Source: an uncultured Oscillospiraceae bacterium (GTDB taxonomy: Bacteria > Bacillota > Clostridia > Oscillospirales > Acutalibacteraceae). From it: 64,000 nucleotides of DNA. Below, piece after piece: positions 54,101 through 61,950 of the stretch. The stretch spans positions 20,290 to 84,289 of the forward strand of contig UQQR01000005.1 in NCBI GenBank assembly GCA_900543215.1, read 5' to 3'. Positions within the stretch are counted from its first letter, which is position 1, and each line of letters starts with the position of its first letter. The notes below the pieces were generated by a model. That model had not been told where the DNA came from and searched no databases. It worked only from the letters and a program-made list of their open reading frames with translations. The translations under genes were made by a program, and so were the position numbers.

Positions 54101-55576
54101 ATATCCCGTGCCGATAAGCACATTCTTGAATTTTGCAATGCCGTTTTTATCGGTCACAGCATACTCGTTGACCTCAATGCCGGAGATCGATGTTCCGTAG
54201 AGGCGGAACTTCATGCCCTCGGTCAGCCCGTCCTCGGCAGTCTTTTTGACTGTAAGGTCGCCGCGGCGGAGCTTGTTGCTGAAGTTGACGGTAGACACCT
54301 GACCGCTGACTACGGTGACGCGGCGTGTTTCCTGCGGAATATATTTGTCATATTCGGTTTCGGTCACGGTGTAAACTCCTGGCTTGAGATTGTCTACCTG
54401 AATCACACCGCCGTTTGCAGTTTTAACGGTCTTGTCGATGCCGTTGCCCTGAATGCGGAATGTGATACCATCCACCTTGCCGTCCTCGCTGACCTTGACG
54501 ATTTTGGCACTGCCGGGGATCAGCTCGTTGACAGCCTTAATGGTAATCGTGGCGTTCGGGGTGTTCTTGTTGAGTGTGACTGTCCATTCGGATTTTCCGT
54601 AGGCGCGGTAGTCCTTCGGGAACACGGTTTCCTTGACGGTATAAGTGCCGAACGGGATCGGATCGGCAGCCTTGGCATAGCCGGAGGCATTGGTCGGGCC
54701 GATCTTGTATGCTTTACCCGTCTTTTGATTTGTGGCAACGAATACGGCTCCGGCAAGCGCCTTACCGTTTTCATCGGTCTTTTTAACCTCCATGAAGCCG
54801 TTTTCGATAAAGAGTTCGTCCGGCAGATGATAATATCCGTTCGGGGTGGACGCCTTATCTCCGTTGGAGGAGTGTGCCATACCTTCGGTGGTGTTGATTT
54901 CGGGGCCTCTCTCATTACCTACATGGATAATGAAGTGCTTGCCGTTATACACGCCTGCAAAAATAGCCGCATGGACATGGCTGCTTGAGCTGTTGCCGAA
55001 GATGATAATGTCGCCGGGAGTGAGCTTGGAATAGTCCACATTGCTCGGACTCGTGCCGACCTTTTCGACCTTACCCTGCGAGGCAAGCTTATTCAGCGCG
55101 TTCTGCCAAGTCACAACGGCCTGCGAATTCGTTCCCGTAGCGTTGATGGCGTCGGTAATAAACTGCGTATCCACACCCTCAATGTTAGGCAGATAGTTGC
55201 AAATATAGTAGGTCACGAAGCTTGCACAGCAGAGACCGTACTGTTCGAACCTTGCAATATTCGGTGCTTTTCCCGTCACGGTCGAGGAATCGGAAACCGT
55301 TTCCTTACCCGTAAGCGAAGTGCTGTAATGAATATCCGAGAGGATACTCGGTGCATTTCGTTTCAATGCGCCGCCGTAGTGTCCGGTCTGATAGATCGTG
55401 CCGTTATCCTTTTGCTTCTGTACATTGTAGCCCGTATAGGCAAGCGCTCTGACAATGGGGTTGTCGAGCATTTTGTCGGGAATGTCCGAGGCAGGTGCCG
55501 CAAACGCCGAAATCGGGAAAGCGCTGAGTACCATTACCAATGCAAGGAACAAGGATAACAATTTCTTTCTGTTCAT
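51164..55576 (-). CDS. Very large SpaA/VaFE-repeat surface protein with amidase-like N-terminal domain
   Basis: 1470 residues. A signal peptide (to about AFA, 27) is followed by a CHAP/NlpC-like region with YGLCCASFVTYYICNYLP (Cys) and HVHAAIFAGVYNGKH (His), then about ten SpaA/Cna-B-type beta domains (repeated G-Y-T-V-x-E-T motifs), two VaFE repeats near 1210-1440 (VVFETLYKDGKELAVHADIE and VVFETLYRDGVEIAAHADIK), a VPQTGD sortase-type signal, a membrane helix and a charged tail. Presumably a cell-wall-anchored, isopeptide-stabilised adhesin bringing mating cells together, or a wall-opening factor. The ATG follows AAGGATGAGTCAAT. Confidence 0.88.
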   Translation of the reverse strand: MNRKKLLSLFLALVMVLSAFPISAFAAPASDIPDKMLDNPIVRALAYTGYNVQKQKDNGTIYQTGHYGGALKRNAPSILSDIHYSTSLTGKETVSDSSTVTGKAPNIARFEQYGLCCASFVTYYICNYLPNIEGVDTQFITDAINATGTNSQAVVTWQNALNKLASQGKVEKVGTSPSNVDYSKLTPGDIIIFGNSSSSHVHAAIFAGVYNGKHFIIHVGNERGPEINTTEGMAHSSNGDKASTPNGYYHLPDELFIENGFMEVKKTDENGKALAGAVFVATNQKTGKAYKIGPTNASGYAKAADPIPFGTYTVKETVFPKDYRAYGKSEWTVTLNKNTPNATITIKAVNELIPGSAKIVKVSEDGKVDGITFRIQGNGIDKTVKTANGGVIQVDNLKPGVYTVTETEYDKYIPQETRRVTVVSGQVSTVNFSNKLRRGDLTVKKTAEDGLTEGMKFRLYGTSISGIEVNEYAVTDKNGIAKFKNVLIGTGYTLEEVDTPTRYVVPDKQTATIEWNKVTNKSFDNVLKKFNVTVTKSDSEKGLPQGDASLAGAKYGIYKGNQLIDTYTTDANGQFTTKYYICGDDWSLKEISPSEGYLLNTESQHIGAEAKLYTVEYNLAKPLDSLENVIKGKIAVIKHCDDGSTKIETPEKGAEFEVYLAASGSYENAKETERDILVCDENGFAETKGLPYGEYTVKQTNGWEGKELLAPFNVFVKENGETYRFLINNATFEALIEIVKKDAETGKIIPAAGIGFKVRNTDTGEYIVQHINYPTPVDIDTYYTDVTGKLMMPEKLPYGNYKIIEQCTAYGYVLDSSPIAFKVDGSKTVVTVEKHNMPQKGIVNISKSGEVFFSAVESDGVYSFVFADKGLAGAVYEITAAEDIITPDGTLRYAKGTVVDTVTTDESGNAASKPLYLGKYTVRETKAPYGMVLNDEAKSVELTYAGETVEVTETSAEFYNERQKAEVSLSKILGKDETFGIGNNGEILSVQFGLYAAEDLTAADGTVIPKDGLLEIANCNENGNITFKTDIPVGAKLYVKEIATDSHYILSDEKHPVTFDYAGQDTAIVEIKANSGEAIKNDILYGSVKGLKIDRETEKPIVGAKFGLFRSGETEFTAENAILTAESGENGVFTFKNIPYGDWLIKELQSADGYLANEEIYPVSIAKNEQTVEITVVNDRIPEIKTTAAVDGEKEVCATEVFTLTDTVSYSHLIPGKEYVLKGTLMDKNTGKVFTENDKAVTAETVFTPEVPNGTVTASFTFDSRLIKENTSLVVFETLYKDGKELAVHADIEDEDQTVRVTVPKIGTKATVNGEKSVTTKDDITIEDTVSYKNLTVGKEYTVKGILMDKATGKPFLVNGKEVTSEVTFTAEKKGGEITVRFTFDGSNVTKQTDIVVFETLYRDGVEIAAHADIKDDGQTVTLTPPAPPVPQTGDNSNLGFWIGLGAVALGGIIAVVIIRMKSRNDEDDE

Positions 55577-55606
55577 ATTGACTCATCCTTTCAAGTTTGA
55601 TTGTAT

Positions 55607-55638
55607 AAAAAAAGAACGCCTGATTTTATCAAGCGTTC
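55607..55638 (-). terminator. Terminator between the CAP lipoprotein and the surface protein
   Basis: On the minus strand GAACGC-TTGATAAAATCAG-GCGTTC is followed by seven T. It would end most transcripts from the CAP gene, so the surface protein probably has its own promoter or is attenuated. Confidence 0.8.
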
Positions 55639-55660
55639 GTGATGGGAGTATATCGGGCGG

Positions 55661-56506
55661 TTATCCGCCGTAGTTTTGGCTGCTTACGCATACGCAGCAG
55701 TACCATGTGCCGCCTTTGTAGGTGATGCCGACTGCCATGTAGGTGTATTCGGCACTTCCCACATAGCGCCAATGGCCGGCACTGTTCTTGAAGCCGTTTG
55801 CTATTTTATCGGCTATCTCGTCGGCCGTACCCGTCCAATTTCCTTTGGCGGCGGCTTCGGCATTGTATCCTCGGTAGTAGCTCGCTTCGGGCATTCCGCA
55901 GTCCGACATATCTACATATTCTCCGTATTTCAATACGGTGCAGGCGTCGGGACTTGATTCATGCGAGAAGTTTGTTATAAGCTGCTCGGAGCGATAGGTT
56001 GCGACCTTGCCGAGTCCGGGCAGGATGGTTGCAGCCGGTGAGCCTTGTGCTTGCCTGAGTGCATTTATCTTTTCTGCCGTTTTCCTTGCCACATCATTGG
56101 CGGTAGGTGTTGCGGCAGGAGCTTCGGGCTTTTCTGTGGGTGCAGGCGTCTGCGGTTTTTCCTCGGCAGGCTTCGGAGCTTCCGTCTGCTTGGACGGCGT
56201 CTTGGTCTGCTGATTTGATTCGGCAGGCTTTTTGGTGTCTGCCTTACTGTCGCTGTCGGCAGGGGCAGTGCTTTCGGCCTTTTCTTTTTCTGCCTTAGAT
56301 TCGTCTTGCTTTATTTCGTTTTCCGCAGGCAGGCTGCTCTCGGCGGTCGGGTCGGAAGCGTTGTCCGTTACCGTTGCCGTGATACCGCTTTCTGTGCTTG
56401 CAGGATCGCTGCCTGTATTTTCCGTCTTATCCGCACCGCATCCCGCAAGGCTCAGTGTTATCAGTCCTGCAAGGAGGACTGCGGGCATTTTCCGTTTCAT
56501 CATCAT
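55661..56506 (-). CDS. CAP-domain (SCP/PR1-like) lipoprotein
   Basis: 281 residues. Lipoprotein signal with SLAGC lipobox (Cys near 23), a low-complexity Glu/Lys/Pro/Thr linker (about 30-135), then a CAP domain: KINALRQAQGSPAA, TNFSHESSPDACTV, ADKIANGFKNSAGHWRY and YMAVGITYKGGTWYCCVCVS. Surface-tethered; CAP proteins of Firmicutes are associated with the cell wall, activity unknown. Three consecutive ATGs (56500, 56503, 56506) follow GAGGTGATC. Confidence 0.85.
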   Translation of the reverse strand: MMMKRKMPAVLLAGLITLSLAGCGADKTENTGSDPASTESGITATVTDNASDPTAESSLPAENEIKQDESKAEKEKAESTAPADSDSKADTKKPAESNQQTKTPSKQTEAPKPAEEKPQTPAPTEKPEAPAATPTANDVARKTAEKINALRQAQGSPAATILPGLGKVATYRSEQLITNFSHESSPDACTVLKYGEYVDMSDCGMPEASYYRGYNAEAAAKGNWTGTADEIADKIANGFKNSAGHWRYVGSAEYTYMAVGITYKGGTWYCCVCVSSQNYGG

Positions 56507-56577
56507 GATCACCTCTACTTACACAATACCGAAAAACACGCAAAAGTCCAGCGAAATCGAAAGATTTCGAGAAAAAG

Positions 56578-56940
56578 TTACATACTTTGTGCCGGACTCT
56601 CGTCCTCATCGGGTAATTCGTCCTCGGATTCCTCCAAAGCCTCACGGTAAGCGCCGAGGACGGCTTCGTTGAGGCTCTGCCGCGCCTCATCGGTGAGGGC
56701 GAAGGCAATGTCGGAATATTTTGTTTCGCCGCTGCCGGTTTTGTAGGAGCGAAAGGGCATTCGGGCGAACATTCCTTTCTGACCGTCCACCACGGCGATG
56801 TCCTTGATAACGAACGCGCCGCCGATATTCACACTTGCATACGCCTTGACCGTTGCATTCTCACGCTCGATCATACGGTCGATTTTAGCGGTCAACGAAA
56901 GATTGGATTTTTCTGTGTGATTGGTTTTCTTGGTTGCCAT
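56578..56940 (-). CDS. SpoVG-family protein
   Basis: 120 residues. The SpoVG core is clear: VKAYASVNIGGAFVIKDIAV, FARMPFRSYKTGSGE, DIAFALTDEARQSLNEAVLG. SpoVG proteins bind nucleic acid and regulate gene expression; ICE-borne versions are frequent. The N-terminal 30 residues and the acidic end (SEDELPDEDESPAQSM) are extensions. AGGAGGAATTTTACT precedes the ATG. Confidence 0.85.
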   Translation of the reverse strand: MATKKTNHTEKSNLSLTAKIDRMIERENATVKAYASVNIGGAFVIKDIAVVDGQKGMFARMPFRSYKTGSGETKYSDIAFALTDEARQSLNEAVLGAYREALEESEDELPDEDESPAQSM

Positions 56941-56957
56941 AGTAAAATTCCTCCTGA

Positions 56958-57698
56958 TTACAGATTCATTGTCATGCCGCCGTCCTCATCGGGTTCGTCG
57001 GCAAGGTCGTCGGCTTCAAGATATTTCTGTGTGTTTTCTTGCGCCCATTCGGGGATGAGTTCCTCTTTCAGTGCGCCCACAAATTCCGTGCGGCGGTAAT
57101 AGGTCTTTTCGCCGTCCGTCACATGAAATCCAAACACCTTCGTGCCGAGGGAATCGGGGCGGCAGCCGTTGCCGTGGGTGGCGTAAAAAAGCTGATCCTG
57201 CGGCGTTTTGCACTCGTCCTTGAGAACGGACGGATTCAGTACAAGTATGCGATCGGTATAGTCGAGCTGTCCGCTGCGCTCACTGTCGCACTGACTGCCG
57301 TCATATAATCCGAGTTTATCCCACTGCTGCCTTGTGTCGGAGACAAAGAGATTGACAAGCCCCGGATGGCTGCGCACACAGTATTGCCATGTGTTTTCCT
57401 TGTCCATTACAGAGAATCGCCGCGCCCATTTCTTGTTGTCCTCGGAATATCTGCCGTCCTCGATTGATTGGCGGAGGGTGCTTGCCAGCACAAAATTCAC
57501 ACGCTCAAAGCCGTAGCGGACGATGATTTCTTTGGCGCAGGGATCAAGGCGCATACCGTCATAGTGTTCGTCAATGGCTCTCTCGATAGCACGGGCGCAG
57601 TCGCAGTTTTCGAGGTAGCTCTCACGCCATTCGTCCTTTTCATCCCATTCCGCAGCTTCCTTGAGGGAATAGAGATATAACGGCTTATGCTCCGGCAT
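56958..57698 (-). CDS. DUF3849-like ICE protein
   Basis: 246 residues beginning MPEHKPLYLYSLKEAAEWDE, then ARAIERAIDEHYDGMRLDP and YGFERVNFVLASTLRQ, a pattern I associate with DUF3849 proteins of clostridial ICEs. The C-terminus is acidic and ends DEDGGMTMNL. ATG at 57696-57698 follows AGGTGGACAAA; the upstream AbrB gene overlaps by 14 bases. Function unknown. Confidence 0.72.
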   Translation of the reverse strand: MPEHKPLYLYSLKEAAEWDEKDEWRESYLENCDCARAIERAIDEHYDGMRLDPCAKEIIVRYGFERVNFVLASTLRQSIEDGRYSEDNKKWARRFSVMDKENTWQYCVRSHPGLVNLFVSDTRQQWDKLGLYDGSQCDSERSGQLDYTDRILVLNPSVLKDECKTPQDQLFYATHGNGCRPDSLGTKVFGFHVTDGEKTYYRRTEFVGALKEELIPEWAQENTQKYLEADDLADEPDEDGGMTMNL

Positions 57699-57996
57699 TT
57701 TGTCCACCTGCTTTCTGTTCAGCCCATTTGACGGACAAATGGACAAGTGCTACACGCTGCTGTTCGGCGGAGAGACTGTCGAGGAAATCCTCAAGCGTCA
57801 TCTCGGCTTCCTTGTCGGCAGTCTTGGCGCCGGAGCAGTTATCGCAGATTTTCTCGCGCTTTACGGTCACGGTTCTGCCGTCCGGTGATTCGGTGAAGGA
57901 CAGCACATCGTTATAGGTGAAGCCCACACGCTGTCTGATCTCAAACGGGATAGTGATGCGCCCTCTTTTGCCGAGAACACGGTATAACTTTGTCAT
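57685..57996 (-). CDS. AbrB/SpoVT-type DNA-binding protein
   Basis: 103 residues. N-terminal swapped-hairpin domain: KLYRVLGKRGRITIPFEIRQ, RVGFTYNDVLSFTESPDG, TVTVKREK; then a Cys pair (ICDNCSG) and an acidic helix (EMTLEDFLDSL). Likely a transition-state-type repressor or an antitoxin-like regulator within the ICE. It follows the Cys-rich AbrB-like gene by one base. Confidence 0.82.
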   Translation of the reverse strand: MTKLYRVLGKRGRITIPFEIRQRVGFTYNDVLSFTESPDGRTVTVKREKICDNCSGAKTADKEAEMTLEDFLDSLSAEQQRVALVHLSVKWAEQKAGGQNAGA

Positions 57997-57997
57997 A

Positions 57998-58258
57998 TCA
58001 GTTCGCCTCGCTTTCATCACAATTATCGCTGCAGGGGCAGTCCTCACAGTCGCCGTCACAGTCAATATCGGCAATGGGACAATTTTCGCAGTCACCGTCG
58101 CAGACGATATCCTTCGGATCGTCGATGTTCTCAATGACGATTTTGTGTCCGTCTGTGTACATCTGCATGGGGTCGCCCTCGAACATTCCGGCTTCGAGGA
58201 ACAGCTCAGCAGGTACGGGAAGCATAATGATTTCTGTTTTTATCTTTTTATTCGGCAT
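57998..58258 (-). CDS. AbrB-like protein with a Cys/Asp-rich tail
   Basis: 86 residues. The first 50 (KTEIIMLPVPAELFLEAGMF; HKIVIENIDD) resemble a small AbrB/MazE-like fold. The last 35 contain eight Cys in two repeats, VCDGDCENCPIADIDC and DGDCEDCPCSDNC. This could bind metal or an Fe-S cluster. The start follows AAAGGAGAACATTGT and overlaps the DNA methylase gene by 19 bases. Function unknown. Confidence 0.7.
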   Translation of the reverse strand: MPNKKIKTEIIMLPVPAELFLEAGMFEGDPMQMYTDGHKIVIENIDDPKDIVCDGDCENCPIADIDCDGDCEDCPCSDNCDESEAN

Positions 58259-59223
58259 ACAATGTTCTCCTTTAATATTTTTTCGTAGTCGAGTGGCTTG
58301 TCGATGGAATCGAACAAGGTGAGTTGGTGGGGCTGCTGCCGTTCACGCTCAAAGAGGTCGTAATTGGCTATGAGCAGTTCGGGAAATTCTTTGCCGGCCT
58401 CGTATTTCTGCGCCATACTATGCACGCGCTTGAAGTCGAAAAAGTTATATTCCTTATATAACTCCCGGATTTCGGGGCAATCGTTATACGACAGCAGGAA
58501 TTTGCCTTTCATACCCGCAAGGGCATGGTAGAGCCGCAGATGATCCTCCCATGTGAAGCCGCAGTCATACACATATTCGCTTGTGAAGTATGGCGGATCG
58601 CAATAGGTGAAGGTCGTCGGACGGTCATAGTGCTTTATAAGGGTTTCAAAGTCCTGGTTTTCTATCACCACATTCTCGCAGCGCTTGGCAAAGTCCTGCA
58701 CGAGTGAAAACAGCGTTCTGAGGGAAAACGGCTGACAGGCAAAGGACTTGCATCCGCTGGAATAACTGTAGCGGATGAGCTTCAGAAACATAGCGGCTCT
58801 GCGCAGGTCGTGGTCGTTCCGTGCCGCCGAATACAGCGTCCGTACTTCCTTTGCGGTTACTTCCGGCAGCAGTATTTCCGTGAGGTCAAGCTGTGCCTTT
58901 AGGTAGTCCTCATTAAATTCCTCTTTTTCAAAGAACTTTTTCAGCACGGCAAAATCGTCACGGGAATTCAGGCTTAAAAAGCCCAGCTCTCGGATGAATT
59001 CCATAGGGCGGTCGCGCATACAGCGGAACAGATTGACGAGGTTGTGGTTGTAATCGTTGAACACCTCGAATTTGTCCGGCACGGGCTTCCCAAGCAGTAC
59101 CGCACCGGAGCCGCCGAACGGCTCAACATAGCGGTCACAGCCTATGGGGAACAGAGCGTACAGGATATGCAGGATCGAGGTTTTGTTGCCGATCCATGTT
59201 ACGGGGGATTTTATTTTGATCAC
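58240..59223 (-). CDS. DNA adenine methylase, D12 class
   Basis: 327 residues. SAM-binding motif variant KSPVTWIGNKTSILHIL, RYVEPFGGSGAVLLGKP, and catalytic DPPY in FTYCDPPYFTSEYVYDCGF (near 210). No restriction endonuclease is adjacent, so it probably protects the element from host enzymes. The start appears to be GTG at 59221-59223, without a strong ribosome binding site. A terminator lies just upstream. Confidence 0.88.
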   Translation of the reverse strand: MIKIKSPVTWIGNKTSILHILYALFPIGCDRYVEPFGGSGAVLLGKPVPDKFEVFNDYNHNLVNLFRCMRDRPMEFIRELGFLSLNSRDDFAVLKKFFEKEEFNEDYLKAQLDLTEILLPEVTAKEVRTLYSAARNDHDLRRAAMFLKLIRYSYSSGCKSFACQPFSLRTLFSLVQDFAKRCENVVIENQDFETLIKHYDRPTTFTYCDPPYFTSEYVYDCGFTWEDHLRLYHALAGMKGKFLLSYNDCPEIRELYKEYNFFDFKRVHSMAQKYEAGKEFPELLIANYDLFERERQQPHQLTLFDSIDKPLDYEKILKENIVCRIKR

Positions 59224-59254
59224 CTCACTTTGAGGCGGTCAACCGTTCCGAAAA

Positions 59255-59297
59255 CAAAAAAAGCGGTATCTTTCGTTCTCAAAACGATCGATACCGC
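59255..59297 (-). terminator. Terminator upstream of the adenine methylase
   Basis: GCGGTATC ... GATACCGC hairpin followed on the minus strand by seven T and TTTTC, between the DUF3789 gene and the methylase. It splits the ICE genes into transcription units. Its stem shares a sequence with the inverted repeat at 48442-48484. Confidence 0.75.
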
Positions 59298-59311
59298 CGT
59301 GGATTTATTGC

Positions 59312-59458
59312 TTATTCTGTTTTAGTTCTCTCTTTGGCACGGAGCCTGCGTATCTCGTCCTCGTACTCGTTGATGCGGTTGATTTGCATACATTCGAGAA
59401 TACAAAAACTAACGCACCCGCCGAGGAGCAGGCCGATCATGAGCATGGCAATTTCCAT
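59312..59458 (-). CDS. DUF3789-like single-pass membrane peptide
   Basis: 48 residues: one transmembrane helix (AMLMIGLLLGGCVSFCILEC) followed by a charged helix (NEYEDEIRRLRAKERTK). Small proteins of this shape are recurrent in clostridial ICEs. The ATG follows GGGAGGAATGTAAA, and that ribosome binding site lies inside the last codons of the preceding gene. Confidence 0.75.
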   Translation of the reverse strand: MEIAMLMIGLLLGGCVSFCILECMQINRINEYEDEIRRLRAKERTKTE

Positions 59459-59459
59459 T

Positions 59460-59804
59460 TTACATTCCTCCCATCGTGATTTCTTCGTCTTCATCGGGAA
59501 ACAGCTCGGCAGACTGCACTGCGTCCTCTCCGAGTCCTTGCAACAGTGCGTTAAACTGCTCGATGTCGCAGCATTGGCGAATACCGTATGCGGCGCACAG
59601 ATCTCGGTAATAGCCGAGCTCCATATCATCTCTGTCCATAAGGAGATTTTCATTCAGTTCAAGCCAAGCCTTGCTTTGCTCCCAACATACGCAAAGGGAG
59701 GTCGGGAAGCCGCCTGTTTGGTCGCACTGAAAATCCGGCGAAGTATATACCTCGCCGGATGCGTAAAGCTCTGCGGTTTTCTTTTGCAGTTCGTCATAGG
59801 TCAT
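59460..59804 (-). CDS. Hypothetical ICE protein
   Basis: 114 residues, not recognised. MTYDELQKKTAELYASGEVY, then FPTSLCVCWEQSKAWLELNE, and an acidic end FPDEDEEITMGGM. Its ATG overlaps the upstream stop (ATGA). Accessory gene in the antirestriction block. Confidence 0.65.
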   Translation of the reverse strand: MTYDELQKKTAELYASGEVYTSPDFQCDQTGGFPTSLCVCWEQSKAWLELNENLLMDRDDMELGYYRDLCAAYGIRQCCDIEQFNALLQGLGEDAVQSAELFPDEDEEITMGGM

Positions 59805-60379
59805 AAGCGCATACCCATCCCTTCGTCCTCGGATTCATCCTCGCCGCCCGTTATATTAACATATTCTCTGATAATACCGAGAGCTTCGTCATAGCTGCCG
59901 CAGCCGGTGATGCGCCCGGTCATTTCCGATGCCTGTTCCGCAAGTCCGTTATGGCGGAGAGTTCGGGCGGCAAGCCCCATAAGGTTGAAGATGTTTCCGT
60001 CCTCGCCGATGAGCCTGCAGTCGGGCTTTTCCTGTTCGGGCGCGGCTTCATCAACAAAGCCGCCGAGCTTGTTCGGCACATAGTCCGACAGCCATGTACC
60101 GCCGAACTGCTCATGGGAACGCAACCGCCACATGGCGAGCTTGCCCATGTCGATTTCCAACCCGTCCTCAAAGGGAAAGAGGATATTGGTGAGTTCACCG
60201 TTTTGGAATACCGAGATGTTTTCAAATCTGCTGTCGTTTTTCAATATACCCTCATCGGTGAGCAGACCGTTGATGCCGTCAAGCCACTCCTGCGGGTCGC
60301 CGCCGCAGCCCTGTAAAATAAGTCCTTCCTTACCGTTCATCCGGCGTAATTCCTCTGTTTTTACGGTTTTAATGCTCAT
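59801..60379 (-). CDS. Hypothetical ICE protein (DUF4313-like context)
   Basis: 192 residues from the ATG that overlaps the upstream stop (ATGA at 60376-60379). Contains KEGLILQGCGGDPQEWLDGI and FENISVFQNGELTNILFPFE, a sequence type recurring in clostridial ICEs, but I cannot name the family with confidence. Ends in an acidic stretch and EGMGMRL. The upstream GGGAGGTATGCAGTT ribosome binding site supports this start over 60502. Confidence 0.65.
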   Translation of the reverse strand: MSIKTVKTEELRRMNGKEGLILQGCGGDPQEWLDGINGLLTDEGILKNDSRFENISVFQNGELTNILFPFEDGLEIDMGKLAMWRLRSHEQFGGTWLSDYVPNKLGGFVDEAAPEQEKPDCRLIGEDGNIFNLMGLAARTLRHNGLAEQASEMTGRITGCGSYDEALGIIREYVNITGGEDESEDEGMGMRL

Positions 60380-61944
60380 AACTGCATACCTCCCATCTGC
60401 ATGGTTTCGTCCTGGGCTTCTTCCTCGGCAAATTCCTCTGCCGTCATTTCTTCTCCCAAGAAGTTTGGCTCGGTGTCCTCGTCCAGTGAGATATATCCGC
60501 ACTCTCCGAAGTCCAGTGCTTCTTTCAGAAGCACCGTGCCACCGTGGTTAACGCCCACTCTCGGCTCTACCGAACAAAAGCGGCCGCCGTCGTCGCTGTG
60601 GCGGAGGTCATAGGCATACAAGCCTTCGGGGATCTGTTCGGGCATGAGCCGTCCGTTGCTGAACAGCGCTCTGCGGTCAAGCACCTCAATGACATCCAGC
60701 TTTTCCTCGGTCATCGCCTGCGTTTTCAGTTCCTTTGCCTCCGGCTTGTCATACGGAACGGGCTTGAACAGATGGCCGTTTCGGGCGGAAATAACGCCGT
60801 AATCCGTAACGGCTGCACCGAGGCGACCGAGCAGCTTATCCGCCTCATTTCTCGGAAGCAGATTTTCAAGCCACCTGCTGTCGAACTCCGTGCTTGTGTT
60901 TTCAAGAATATACTTCTTGAAGAAGACATCCGCAGTGTCAGGTTCGGCAGTAAATTCATAACGCCACAGATTTTGTGCTACATTCAGTGCGTCATAAATA
61001 CTTGCCGTGTTTTCGGCATCCAAAACGGCTTTGAATTTAACCTGTTCGGCTTCGCTCATGATGCTGATTCCCGCAGCAAGCTTATTGAGCGTTTGGACAT
61101 CGCTCATGCTGCCAAACATCTCCGAGGTGATCTGCGGAATTACCGAGTCAAAGCCATAGTACACGCAATCGCCGATGTCTGCTTCATTAAATGCCGCAGC
61201 ATAATTGGCGAGTATGTCGTTTGCCATTGGAAGGTCAAGCCAAATAGCCCTATCTACAGGATCACCCTTGATATGCTCCGGCGTACCCGATACGAGCAGG
61301 CGAATGACAAAGTCGGATGATTCGGATTCCTCGTCCGGCAAGGTCACTCCGTCATATACTTCCGGTCGGTCATAATGGACGGTGGGGATATACAATCTGC
61401 CCTCAAATACGCCGTTATCGTTTTTCTGCTGCACTCTGCCGATCTGTTCTGCATTCAAAAACGGAACGGCACTTTCGGGGATATCTTCGAGGTCGGAGAG
61501 CAGTTCATTTTCGAAGGCAAACCGACCGAGCTCGGAAAGATTGCTCACATTATGAGCAACGGGAACGGTGTCCAAGCCGTAGGTGCAGTTGATGAGGTCT
61601 TTGATGCTGACGGGGTTTTCGTCTGCGTCGTTGAATATCTGCTCGGTCACGGCGTAAAACACGGGCAGTTCCTCGTCGGGGAGAGAAGCAAGCCGCTTGG
61701 CAAAGAAGTTCAGCTCGTCCAAGCTGAATGTGTCCAAGCGAATGTCCTGCAGCTCCGGCAGGATATCGCATTCAAGGATGCTCACTTCAACCGTATTTTC
61801 TCTGCCGACGGCACGAGTTCTCTGCATAGCGTCTTTGGCCTCATAGTCCGCCGCAGGCAGCAGTAATTCGGCATAATAATATCCGCCGTTAAGTGCTTTT
61901 TCGGCGGACAGCTCCAATCTCATGATTTTTCTGTTATAGTTCAT
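60376..61944 (-). CDS. Antirestriction-type polyvalent protein (ArdA-like and LPD28-like)
   Basis: 522 residues. The N-terminal half has LSLDELNFFAKRLASL-type segments (here SLDELNFFAKRLASLPDEEL) like ArdA-related proteins. The C-terminal part LFSNGRLMPEQIPEGLYAYD, DLRHSDDGGRFCSVEPRVGV and NHGGTVLLKEALDFGE matches the LPD28-type polyvalent-protein domain. Such proteins are thought to enter recipients with conjugating DNA and block restriction. Ends acidic then MQMGGMQL. Next gene starts within its stop (ATGA). Confidence 0.72.
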   Translation of the reverse strand: MNYNRKIMRLELSAEKALNGGYYYAELLLPAADYEAKDAMQRTRAVGRENTVEVSILECDILPELQDIRLDTFSLDELNFFAKRLASLPDEELPVFYAVTEQIFNDADENPVSIKDLINCTYGLDTVPVAHNVSNLSELGRFAFENELLSDLEDIPESAVPFLNAEQIGRVQQKNDNGVFEGRLYIPTVHYDRPEVYDGVTLPDEESESSDFVIRLLVSGTPEHIKGDPVDRAIWLDLPMANDILANYAAAFNEADIGDCVYYGFDSVIPQITSEMFGSMSDVQTLNKLAAGISIMSEAEQVKFKAVLDAENTASIYDALNVAQNLWRYEFTAEPDTADVFFKKYILENTSTEFDSRWLENLLPRNEADKLLGRLGAAVTDYGVISARNGHLFKPVPYDKPEAKELKTQAMTEEKLDVIEVLDRRALFSNGRLMPEQIPEGLYAYDLRHSDDGGRFCSVEPRVGVNHGGTVLLKEALDFGECGYISLDEDTEPNFLGEEMTAEEFAEEEAQDETMQMGGMQL

Positions 61945-61950
61945 TCTCGT

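Noticed and set aside
53072..54988. A 638-codon open frame opposite the large surface protein gene
   Set aside because: It is an antisense shadow of a repetitive GC-rich coding region; no start signal and no motifs.
60544..61320. A 258-codon plus-strand frame opposite the polyvalent protein gene
   Set aside because: Antisense shadow; all ICE genes here run on the minus strand with clear ribosome binding sites.
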